Source of the DNA: Byssochlamys sp. IMV 00236
Taxonomy: Eukaryota; Ascomycota; Eurotiomycetes; Eurotiales; Thermoascaceae
NCBI GenBank assembly: GCA_001931875.2
Contig: MSJH02000650.1
Location: forward strand, 186,001-250,000
Direction: 5' to 3'
Length of the DNA stretch: 64,000 nucleotides
Below are positions 27,982 through 37,642 of the stretch, piece by piece; position 1 is the stretch's first letter; each line of letters begins with the position of its first letter. The translations under genes were made by a program, and so were the position numbers. Below the pieces are notes generated by a model. It was not told the origin of the DNA. It saw nothing but the letters and a program-made list of their open reading frames with translations, and ran no database searches.

Positions 27982-29545
27982 ATGCCGGCCACCAATTTCT
28001 CAACACCCGATCCATATAAGTATAATAACGGTTTCGGGTCATATCATGAGTATGTCTGAATTCTGTACAGCTTACATCCTAACTACATGTCCATTTCAAC
28101 TGCTGACAATCAATTAGATCTGAGGCCGTGGAAGGTGCTCTGCCAGTAGGCCAGAATTCACCCCAGAAGGCCCCATATGGGCTGTACACAGAAAAGCTCT
28201 CCGGAACTGCTTTCACAGCTCCCCGCCATGAAAACAAGCAGACATGGGTCTATCGGATCTTGCCCGCTGCGGCGCATGAGAACTTTCAGGCCGTAGATGA
28301 GGCCACGTACCACACCCATATGACTACGGAGACTGGCAAGCTTCATCAGATTCCAAACCAACTGCGATGGGATCCATTTGATATCGATGAAACGGTTGAT
28401 TGGGTGCATGGACTTCACCTCGTTGCTGGTGCTGGTGACCCCACGATGAAGAGCGGACTGGGAATTCTCTGCTATGCGGCAGGAAAGGATATGGGCGACG
28501 AGGCATTTTACTCTGCAGATGGTGATTTCCTGATTGTGCCACAGCATGGTGTTTTAGATATCCAGACTGAGCTGGGAAAGATTCTGGTTCGTCCGAATGA
28601 GATTTGTGTTATTCCAAGAGGAGTGAGGTAAGAGATGGACCTCCTTTTCCTGTTTCGCGGGGGTGGTTGTGATAGATGCTGATTAGACCTAAGATACCGC
28701 GTCAAGCTTCCCAATGGCCCTGTTCGAGGCTACATTTGTGAACTCTACCAAGGCCATTACCAATTGCCGGAGCTGGGCCCTATTGGGTCCAATTGTCTCG
28801 CCAACACGCGTGACTTCCAAGCTCCTGTTGCAGCCTTTGATGACGATGAAGAGAACCCGAATGCACCCAAGGAATACCGCATCCTGAGCAAATTCAACAA
28901 CTCCCTCTTTTCTGCCCGACAGGACCACACCCCCTTCGATGTCGTCGCCTGGCACGGTAACTATTACCCCTACAAGTACGACCTCGGCCGCTTCAACCCC
29001 GTCGGATCTATCTCCTTCGACCATCCCGATCCATCCATATTTACCGTCCTCACTGGACCATCTGACCATGTCGGAACCGCCATTGCTGACTTTGTCATCT
29101 TCCCGCCCCGCTGGCTCGTGGCCGAGAACACGTTCCGTCCCCCGTGGTACCACCGTAATATCATGTCTGAGTTCATGGGCTTGATTTCAGGTGATTATGA
29201 TGCCAAAACTGGTGGTGGTTTCAAGCCCGCAGGAGCCAGTCTGCATAATATCATGAGCGCACATGGTCCGGATATGGATGCGTTTGAGAAGGCGAGTAAT
29301 GCAGAGCTGAAACCGCAGAAGATTGGAGAGGGAAGCTTGGCATTTATGTTTGAGAGGTGAGTTGATATCCGTGTCTGCGTTACCATACTGGAGTGGAATG
29401 GTTGGCTGATGTGGGACATAGCTGTCTGATGGTTGGCGTTTCCGAATGGGGTCTCAAGACATGCAAGAAGGTTCAGGAGAAGTATAACGAGGAGAGCTGG
29501 CAGCCACTCAAGAGACATTTCAAGATTCCGAAGAGGAGCACTTAA
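27982..29545 (+). CDS. hmgA: Homogentisate 1,2-dioxygenase
   Basis: Four exons (27982-28049, 28118-28627, 28694-29356, 29422-29545) encode 454 residues. The enzyme opens the homogentisate ring to maleylacetoacetate using Fe(II) and O2. The iron ligands are visible: H346 and E352 in [14 protein letters not shown], and H383 in [14 protein letters not shown], corresponding to human H335, E341 and H371. A one-residue Gly insertion (TGGGFKP) explains the extra spacing before the last His. The N-terminal segment ([19 protein letters not shown]) and the cupin core are complete. Loss of this activity causes alkaptonuria in humans and homogentisate accumulation with brown pyomelanin in fungi. It diverges from hpdA and converges with the TPR gene, 220 bp apart. 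Confidence 0.97.
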
Positions 29546-29765
29546 GTATCTAACCAGTTTTCTGTAAGTTCCCTTGCAGGAGCGATATAGCCAGGATGTG
29601 AAGTATGAAATTATGTGTATTTATTTCATCGATGACACAATTTACAAAATCCCTTGAATCATCTCGCATGGTATAAGCAGGTAGTTTTCTTCTATAATAT
29701 CACTCACATAAAGAACGTCATGGATTCATGCCGACGCACACCCTGCATTATTAGACTCGTACTTC

Positions 29766-30494
29766 TCAGACTCCTTGAATCTCCTTCCTCATGGCCTCCT
29801 TCACAATTGCACCACACATCTTTGCATACGGATTCGTCTGCACAGCCAACTGCTGCGCAATTCTGTTCCCATACCGACCTCCCAGAAAGAAATCCCGACT
29901 AGCCATCTCCTCAAGTTGATCCTTCTCCAACCCACGCAGGCGGTCTGGACCACCATCAGATCCCCCCTGTCTCACTCTTGCTGCCTTCAATAACATATAA
30001 CCACGATGCGTGTGCGCATCTGCTAGAATCCGAGCTTGTAGAGGAGAGACCAGATCCGCTGGTGACCGCGGCGTCGCAAGTGAGATTGCCTGACCTAAAT
30101 CTGAGAAGATGCGAGATGAGATATCCGCGTTTTCAGGCAAAAACAGAGCATCTTCGTCGCCAAGGTCGAAAAGCATGCGTAGAGCTTGGGCCCGATTCAT
30201 GTATGCGGATGGATATGAAGGGTGTTTGGTAATGAGAGCATCGAGTTCCGTAATGATAGACTGGACTGTGTCGCGGGACGGATTGGGAGATTGTAGACGG
30301 CGGATTAGTTCGCGCTCGTGGTTTCTTAGCGATTCGAGCTCCTGTGATGAGATGTCTGGAAGGGAGGAGAGCGTCGAGTCGATTTTCACTGCGGAAGATG
30401 GTGCGGATTCAGCATCGAAGAGAGCTTGGAGGACGGCAGAGTCGTTGGAGGATAGACAGGGTTGTGTGGGATGGACGTCTGTTGCGGAGGACAT
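29766..30494 (-). CDS. hmgX: TPR protein, HmgX / TTC36-like
   Basis: A single exon encodes 242 residues from the ATG at 30494; an in-frame codon extension upstream (to 30581) would add a basic 29-residue leader and is considered less likely. Tetratricopeptide helices run from about residue 50 to 215 (ELDALITKHPSYPSAYMNRA and neighbours). The C-terminal block, RDFFLGGRYGNRIAQQ followed by AVQTNPYAKMC, is typical of the TTC36 family. In A. fumigatus the cluster gene hmgX was reported to be required for pyomelanin formation and proposed to assist HppD. Mammalian TTC36 was reported to bind and stabilise HPD. Position between hmgA and fahA, divergent from fahA, fits a co-regulated accessory factor. 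That HmgX is the fungal TTC36 is my inference from sequence and shared partner. Confidence 0.8.
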   Translation of the reverse strand: MSSATDVHPTQPCLSSNDSAVLQALFDAESAPSSAVKIDSTLSSLPDISSQELESLRNHERELIRRLQSPNPSRDTVQSIITELDALITKHPSYPSAYMNRAQALRMLFDLGDEDALFLPENADISSRIFSDLGQAISLATPRSPADLVSPLQARILADAHTHRGYMLLKAARVRQGGSDGGPDRLRGLEKDQLEEMASRDFFLGGRYGNRIAQQLAVQTNPYAKMCGAIVKEAMRKEIQGV

Positions 30495-31063
30495 GGTGGT
30501 CTTTGGAGCTTTTGTTCGAGATTTTCCTGGATAATGCAGTTGATATTTTGGATTTGCTTTTATTCTTAAGTGTATATACATGGGACTATGAGGAGTTGTG
30601 TTATTATTTAGAATATGAGAAAGCTGTTCTAGAACTAGCCAGGAAGATAAGACGTCCCGTGAAGACCTATCATTGCATCAATCATTCCTAGCTGTCAGGT
30701 CTCATCCGTGGATAACCTATTTCAAATATCCGCTCCTTTCCATGCGATCTAGTGAGACTCTGATAGAAGATGACGATGGTGGTTGTCTCCGGATGGAAAT
30801 AGCCGGCGATAAGCGCGGGCGGTTTGTTTCCGCGCTAGACCCCCGCCTTTCCCGTTTGGGATGCGGAGGGACAGCGGAAATGAACGAGAACTCGCGGGGA
30901 TCTGGACAATGGCGTGTTTGAGGATGAGGGGGAGGATGTTAGAAAGAGAGATTCCTCATTTGGTGTTCTTCTTAATATCATCAACTTGGATGGACTTGGA
31001 TAGCCAGCGAGATCTTTATCGAATCTACCCAACATATCCTCCACAGTGAATAGATTGATGAGA
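30495..31063. promoter_or_regulatory. Divergent promoter, hmgX/fahA
   Basis: A 569-bp region between the TPR gene and fahA. It contains TTTCCGC at 30827-30833 and AGCGGAAA at 30873-30880, matching the GCGGAA elements of the hpdA/hmgA promoter. A GC-rich stretch at 30800-30900 surrounds them. Shared control of all five pathway genes is the simplest reading. Confidence 0.45.
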
Positions 31064-32362
31064 ATGGCAGCCTCGTGGCTCAATATTCCCAGGGACTCTC
31101 CCTTTTCTCTGGCTAATATCCCATTTGGTATCATATCGACCAAGACGACAACTTCTCCAGTGCCTGCTGTGGCCATTGGTGACCATGCGCTGAACCTGTC
31201 TGCTTTCGCTGCGTCCGGCGGTTTCTCACAGCTGCCATCAATCCAACAACATCTGGACGTCTTTCACAAGCCTACATTGAACGCTTTTGCCGCCTTGGGC
31301 CGTCCCATTCATCGTGCTGTACGAGAATATATCCAGGCTGTATTCCAGGCGGATACCCCCTATCCTCAGGTCCTGAAGGAGAATGCAGCTGTGCAGAAGG
31401 AGTCGCTGGTGCTCCGATCAGAAGTTACCAACCATGTTCCCATGCAGATTGGAGACTACACAGACTTCTACGCTGGTCTGAACCATGCTTACAACGTGGG
31501 TGTTCTGTTCCGTGGCCCGGACAATGCCCTGCAGCCAAACTATAAGCATCTCCCAGTCGGATACCACGGTCGAGCATCCTCCGTCGTTCCATCTGGAACA
31601 CCTATTCGCCGACCAAATGGTCAGATTCTCGCCAACCCAGCAGCAGACCCCAAGGTTCCTACCTTCTCCCCATGCAAGCGTCTCGACATTGAGCTGGAGT
31701 TAGCAGCATTCGTCTCCAAGCCCAACAATTTGGGCGAGCCCGTCCCAATTGACCAGGCAGAGGACCATATCTTCGGACTAGTTCTGATGAACGACTGGTC
31801 CGCCCGCGACATCCAGGCCTGGGAGTACGTCCCATTGGGACCCTTCAATGCGAAGAATTTCGCGACCACTATCACACCCTGGATCGTCCTCCTTGATGCC
31901 CTGGAGCCATTCCGTTCCCCTGGCCTTGAGCCCGGAAACAGGGAATCTCTCCTACCATACCTGCGGGAGAAGCGTGCCGCTAATGCGTATGATATCCGTC
32001 TCGAAGTCGAGTTAAAGAATGCCGGCGGAAAGCCCACACTCATTTCTAAAACCAATGCCACCAACCTGTTGTACTCATTTCCTCAGATGCTCGCCCACCA
32101 CACCATCACGGGCTGTAACATGAACCCGGGAGATCTGCTTGGAAGCGGCACAATCTCTGGTACAGAGCCTCGAACTCAAGGCAGTCTCTTGGAACAGACC
32201 AATGGCGGAAAGCAGCCTATCAAGCTGGCCGATGGTTCAGAGCGTGTTTTCTTGCAGGACGGGGATGAGATAACTCTGCGTGGTATCTGTGGAGAGGAAG
32301 GTAGCTACGTGGGGTTTGGGGACTGTGTTGGAACGATTTTGCCAGCCATCAATATCGCCTAG
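31064..32362 (+). CDS. fahA: Fumarylacetoacetase
   Basis: An intronless gene encodes 432 residues. The enzyme hydrolyses fumarylacetoacetate to fumarate and acetoacetate, the last step of tyrosine degradation. The N-terminal SH3-like domain begins MAASWLNIPRDSPFSLANIP. The catalytic domain carries the conserved blocks DYTDFYAGLNHAYNVG (the His is the catalytic base in the mammalian enzyme), GYHGRASSVVPSGTPIRRP, DIELELAAFV and MNDWSARDIQAWEYVPLGPF, which supply metal and substrate ligands. The start at 31064 fits the family N-terminus; an ATG two codons earlier (31058) is also possible. It diverges from hmgX and converges with maiA. Loss of this enzyme in A. nidulans is known to make phenylalanine toxic. 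Confidence 0.97.
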   Translation: MAASWLNIPRDSPFSLANIPFGIISTKTTTSPVPAVAIGDHALNLSAFAASGGFSQLPSIQQHLDVFHKPTLNAFAALGRPIHRAVREYIQAVFQADTPYPQVLKENAAVQKESLVLRSEVTNHVPMQIGDYTDFYAGLNHAYNVGVLFRGPDNALQPNYKHLPVGYHGRASSVVPSGTPIRRPNGQILANPAADPKVPTFSPCKRLDIELELAAFVSKPNNLGEPVPIDQAEDHIFGLVLMNDWSARDIQAWEYVPLGPFNAKNFATTITPWIVLLDALEPFRSPGLEPGNRESLLPYLREKRAANAYDIRLEVELKNAGGKPTLISKTNATNLLYSFPQMLAHHTITGCNMNPGDLLGSGTISGTEPRTQGSLLEQTNGGKQPIKLADGSERVFLQDGDEITLRGICGEEGSYVGFGDCVGTILPAINIA

Positions 32363-32639
32363 GGGTGGGTTGATAGAATAGGGCGATTGATATGACATGA
32401 TTCATGATTCTTCGTCATAGTTTATGTGCATTGTAGATACCATGAATCGGCTGTATCTTGTCCTCTCATTGTTTAAGGATTGCAATTGCATAAGTAATGA
32501 ACCGTACAACATGAAACTTTGAGAACTAAAATAAAATCCAGTTGCCATCAAAGATGAAACAAATTTCTCGATATCATTTAGACTACGTGGAAGATACAAC
32601 TAATAAGAACCCCAGAATCGGTATCGCATAATATACTTC

Positions 32640-33311
32640 CTACATCCTAAACTCATCCGGCGTATCCCCCTGCTTTCTCCAATGTGCCTTCTGCACCGCC
32701 TCCTCTTTCTCCATCTCATCAAACACCCTCTTAATCGTCGCATAACTCGCAACATCCACATTCACCCTCTCCGCAGCCCAGCACGCAGGGACGAGACATA
32801 CATCCGCCATGGTGATCTGGTCACCCACACTGAATTTCCCTGCGCTCTTGGTCGCGATGGCTTCATAAGCACTGAATCCCGCCTCGACCAGCTCCTTAGA
32901 CCACGCAGCTGCGTCGCCGCCAAGCGCTCGAACGCGTTGCTGGATACGTAAGTTCGTCACGGGCTGCACGTCGCATGCGATGATGTTCACGAGAGTGCGA
33001 ACTGTAGCTCGTGCCTGGGGATCTGAAGCTGGAGGGAGGAGAGAGGGCGTCGGGTGCGTTTCTTCGAGATATTCTAGTGCGGAAATGGACTGGGGGATGG
33101 CGAAGGAAGATGTCTTGTCCTTGTGAGCGACTAGAACGGGAACGAGGCCAAGTGGGTTCAGGGCCCGGTGGGATTCAGAGGATTGTTCGCCTTTGAGCAG
33201 GTTCACGGGAATGGAGTTGTATGGTATGGACTTGAGGTTTAGGGCGATGCGAAGTCGGGCGGAGCACGAGGAGCGGAAGTATGTGTGTAGGTCGTAAGTG
33301 GTTTCGGACAT
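32640..33311 (-). CDS. maiA: Maleylacetoacetate isomerase (zeta-class GST)
   Basis: A single exon encodes 223 residues. It isomerises maleylacetoacetate to fumarylacetoacetate with glutathione as cofactor. The thioredoxin-like N-terminal domain contains the zeta-class motif RSSCSARLRIAL, with S14, S15 and C16 forming the active-site turn. NPLGLVPVL and SISALEYLEE match the glutathione-binding region (cis-Pro and the Ser/Glu pair). The all-helical C-terminal domain (QRVRALGGDAAAWSKE ... GDQITMADVCLVPACWAAER) is complete. It lies tail-to-tail with fahA, 277 bp apart, and is the last intact gene of the tyrosine cluster before the AT-rich island. Confidence 0.96.
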   Translation of the reverse strand: MSETTYDLHTYFRSSCSARLRIALNLKSIPYNSIPVNLLKGEQSSESHRALNPLGLVPVLVAHKDKTSSFAIPQSISALEYLEETHPTPSLLPPASDPQARATVRTLVNIIACDVQPVTNLRIQQRVRALGGDAAAWSKELVEAGFSAYEAIATKSAGKFSVGDQITMADVCLVPACWAAERVNVDVASYATIKRVFDEMEKEEAVQKAHWRKQGDTPDEFRM

Positions 33312-33760
33312 GGTGGTTTACTGGTTCTTTGGGTTAAGTAGGGGTATGCTTTTCTTTTTGATTTTATCGTGGATATAAAGTGCCCGTGGAAGTGCTGCGC
33401 GATGGGTATAGAGTAATAGTGGGTATATAGAATGGAGGGCAATTCCGTGCGGTAGAAAGAACTGGATATTCTAACTCTTAGACGCCAGATCACTGACTTT
33501 CAACTAAAATACCCTAATCATATGCTCGTATACTAACTAGTTGGTTAGTTAGAAGAAGAATAACCATATTTCCCTACACACCACACCCTTCGATTCGTAT
33601 ATACATTCTCGGGTGTAACAGCCGCTTGTTCCTGAGCGGAAACTTTCCGAACCAGCAATAGCTAGAGACAACTTCCCCGCATTTTCTCTTTTTGTGGTTC
33701 TAAACATTCCGTGCCTGGCCGTTTACTTTCCGCTGCTTTCCGGAGATCAATGATCTTGAG
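33312..33760 (-). promoter_or_regulatory. maiA promoter
   Basis: The region upstream of maiA carries GCGGAAA at 33636-33642 and TTTCCGC at 33727-33733. The first sits inside CGGAAACTTTCCG (33637-33649), a perfect inverted repeat of CGG and CCG spaced by 7 bp, the classic layout of a dimeric Zn2Cys6 site. The other two promoters of the cluster share the GCGGAA core. Confidence 0.45.
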
Positions 33761-34702
33761 ATAACATCTTCGGTTTCACGGCAGTTTGTTAAAGGATGAT
33801 GCTCACATAACTACCTGTTCGCATGGTCGTGGACCGTTTGATGATCATGGGATTTACTATCTTGGACGGAAAAACTACTGGCTTTAGACAGAATAGAAAC
33901 GTTCTAAGTATTCAGGACCTTGTCGAGCAGCTCTGCATCCTTTGAAAGCTGTCTGTCTTCTAAACTGGGACCAACCATTGCAAAAGCTGTAGGACACCCG
34001 CTTCCGGACAATATGATCGACTACTATGTGTATCGCCTACCGGACGACTGCCCATATAGGCCAGACATTGGATTTGGAGCACGGAAGGCCGATGGAACTT
34101 GAAGTCGTACTTTGAAATCCCCTAAAAAGGGCCGAGGAACATAACATCGTAACACCTATCCTGAGCATTCACTCTCTATGAACTCTTGAAACTGGACCAC
34201 TGGGAAGTGGTTATATTGTACAGATTGAATACTTTGGCCAATATATTCCGGCTACAGTGACCATTGAGCCACTGTTTGGCCCCCCAATGGTTAGTCTATA
34301 TAATGGGACTACTTCTCTCGTGTCCAGAAATTATACAGCCATTAGAAGCCTTTTATAGACTATAAATACTCACCAGACTTAGAGCTCTGCTGGACTTTCT
34401 ATAGATTAGGAAGCAGTTATATTTATAATAGGAAGGCCGTGGAACTATTAGGACTGTGAGGAATCTCACATAAGATTGGAACATTAAAGTTTTAAGCATA
34501 GATAGCTATGAAAGCATTACGTGCCTGATAACTAAGAGGCTCATATTGACGTAACTAACTTAATGTAAGAGAGACTTAGGTTAATAGCTAAATATTACCA
34601 CGACACTTCCGCAAAATAATACTCAAGATAACAGTTCCCCTAAAACTTGATGTTCAACAACTGTCGTTGGCTAGAATATTATCACCGAAAAAGCCATATG
34701 AA
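33761..34702. other. AT-rich degenerate DNA, left part of the island
   Basis: Base composition turns AT-rich and TpA-rich from about 34.1 kb. A short open stretch at 33920-34102 resembles coding sequence but matches no family I know. No intact gene or transposon end is recognisable. It probably consists of old repeat or gene remnants altered by C-to-T mutation. Confidence 0.4.
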
Positions 34703-36878
34703 ATGAACTGTATCTCCTGTGATATTCATATGGGAAGGGGGGGGGGCATGGTCTCATTTCGCCCGAGGATGTAAGTATCTTCATAATTATACGACGCGAT
34801 CAGAAAGTTACTAACGAGAGATATCTTCGAAGTATACTCGATATCTGATTCGGTTCGAGTGACAGGTATTATCTACTTCGACACCGCACAATACCGCTGC
34901 GTATTGGCCCCTGAAGATAGAGCAATATGGGAAACAATGGGCTGGTCCTCGCGTCTTATGAGATTCGAAGAACATGTATCATTTGCCTTCCATAATATAT
35001 GTTGGGAACTACTTATGGAGCACTTCAAGCCTGGAGAGCTCTGCCTTGATCGACTTTTTGAAATATGCCAGCTAGTGCCGCACGAGGATAGGGGTCGGTC
35101 TAACCCCCGGCCCAATTTTAGCAATTAAACTAACGACTCTACAGGCTACAATTATAGGAACCCTGATCCATCAGACGTTCCGGATATATCAACACTAATG
35201 CATATGACTTCGAACGAACCCGAAAGACCACTTCCGATAGCTATGATATCAGCAGGTACAGACTGCTTTGGGATTTTGCCAGCCGAAATACGCACAGAAA
35301 TCCTCAGATATGTCAGGACCGCAGATATGTTCAACGCCCGCCTTTCTTCACGAGCAATGGCTGCAGTCTTCTATGATCAGACTTTCTGGAAAAGCCGTTT
35401 CCAAATCGACGGCGACCGTGGATACCTTGCATATCTTCTTTGTGATGCGAATTACAATAGAATGCGCGGCAAGAAGCTCGATTGGCGGTTTCTTTACCAC
35501 GTTACTAACCAATTCAAATCTGAAGATTATGATAATAATGGGATTAGCCAACGAGAGAGAGTCTGGGTTAAAAATAGGTGGATCAGCCAAGTCGCAAGCA
35601 TAGCTCGGAGACCGACCATTTCATTCACAAATGCCTCAGGGGCAGAGCTAAAGTTGACACAGAACTTAACATAGAAAGCACTAGGAGCAAATAATAAGAG
35701 GCTTAATGATAGGTACCTCTCGCTGCTATTTAGCCCAGAATCCTCTCCCAACAGAATATTCTCACAGTCTGCTTATATACCACAGTCTGTGAGAGCTATT
35801 GCTGTGTCGGTTCTCCAGCAAATGGATATGACCTATATAACAGGTTTGGAGTTCATTTGCGAGAATCATGGAAATATCACTTTTGGGTATAAGTTACCAG
35901 AGTCCCGTGTGGAAGAATACGTAACAGGCCTCAAAGGGTTCACTACGGCTGTATCAAGTGCAGGTGTCTGTGCACTTCAGCCAATTACGCATTCACATAC
36001 AGGGAAATGGCTCGGCCTTCCATCTGATGGACATTACTCCATTACGAAAGAACCATATCTACGGGCATTCATAAGTAAACGCCTAATATTTGAAACCAAC
36101 ATAGAAGCTATTAGATGCACTTTCGATGTGAGCTAGCCAATCCCTATAATTCAACATCTGATAATATCTAACCATGCAAAATAGGAATATCGATTGACCG
36201 ACTTAGCTATTGGTAGACGCGAGCCATCCTCCGCCACACTAGAAGTACAGGGCAAGACCGATAGTTTGCGCCACGAGGCACTGTGGCACCCGAGAATACC
36301 AGAGTCGAACTTATGCCTAAATGAAGATTGGTTCCTAGCGGAAGATCCTGTACTCCATTGCCATCAGCCTATATATTGGACACTATTCGGCGATCAAGAT
36401 GGACAAAATCTCCATTCTTTAACGGCAATACGGGTCGAACTGGAGTCGCTACGTATGGCATTTTATTACAACAACGATGATTATCCCGAACTTGTTCTAT
36501 TTCTGGGACACGACCAGACTGTTCCTGAGTCTCACTTTCTTCTTTCAAACGATGATAAATTCCTTATCGACGGCCCTGGTGGTGAGATTATTGATGCAGT
36601 ATACGTCCAGATCGAATGGAAGCCGGAAAATAACGACTGCTATCGGCATTTCAAACGTGGCATTCCGCGACATTACATGGTATGTCTCGTCGCTTGCGTA
36701 TCGTATTTTTGCTAATTGTTTTTAGATTTCGACAAACCGTGACAGATTCTTCTTGTTTAGTAATAATCGTGAGTTTAGTTCTAAAAGAGAAGCCGAGGGA
36801 TATATAGGTTTACCATTTACAAAAATGGAAATAACCCCCGGTACAACAATTATCGGTATATATTCCACAAAGGTATAG
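34703..36878 (+). pseudogene. F-box-like protein gene with an in-frame stop
   Basis: Coding pieces join in phase: about 34808-35093, 35145-36127, 36185-36679 and 36726-36878. A possible first exon at 34703-34771 starts MNCISCDIHMG with a CxxC pair, but it contains a run of 10 G and its splice phase is uncertain. The product resembles Aspergillus F-box-like proteins. A conserved block around FHNICWELL comes first, then the F-box LPAEIRTEILRYV ... FNARLSSRAMAAVF, then a C-terminal region (MTYITGLEFICENHGNITFGY). A TAG at 35672-35674 interrupts exon 2, yet the same frame stays open for about 450 bp on both sides and no intron can remove the stop. The gene is therefore probably inactivated by one mutation, or there is a sequence error. 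F-box proteins usually bridge substrates to SCF ubiquitin ligases. Confidence 0.6.
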
Positions 36879-37642
36879 CAAATTTTTGACACGGCAATTG
36901 ATAAATATATTTACTAACAGTTTTCTAAAGAATATCACCAACGGAATTGTTAGCATAGGTGTAATATCTACTACCTTATAGATAAACTTGGAGATCTCGT
37001 ACATTTGTTTATTAGCGACAAAAGATAAGTTAGGCTAATTATATCTGATTATGCTTCTATTCAACTGTAAGTCAATACTGGAACCTCCACGTACCAAACT
37101 AACGCATAAAATGACAGAAACTGCACTACAAGTATATATAATCGAGCTATGTAGCATATTTAGTTCAAACTAAATATTGGAACTTAAGTAGCAGTTAATG
37201 TCGATCGAGTACCCAAATATATAAAGCAGCCTGGTACCTACTTCTTCCCAGTAGACTTCTGAGGCTTTATAGTATATTGAAGAACCCACAAGAAATCTGC
37301 AACAAATACTTTATAACGTGAATACAAGATTTTAATTCACTTGAAGCTCTAACCAGTCTTATGTTGAATTGCAGCTTTTGCCCATCTGCAGAGTACAAAG
37401 CGGATATTATTACCGTAATCGGCGGTAAGCTGCCAAACACCTGCATAGTATATACTCCGTAGTCAGTTAGATAGTTAACTACTTGCTAGAGATAGAGAAG
37501 AAGAAAAGCTTAATTTAGAGGAATCTAGTAAATCTAGCTATTTTATATAGAGATGCCAAGCTATTAAGCGAAAGGCGACAGAAAAGGAAACCCAGACCAG
37601 GGTCTCTAATACTACTTAACTAATTATTATTATATAATATAC
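36879..37642. other. AT-rich degenerate DNA between two decayed genes
   Basis: Strongly AT- and TpA-rich, with stop codons in all frames. I see no gene, only the probable 3' end of the F-box-like gene and the lost 5' part of the ankyrin gene. One TACTCCGTA motif lies at 37453. Confidence 0.5.
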
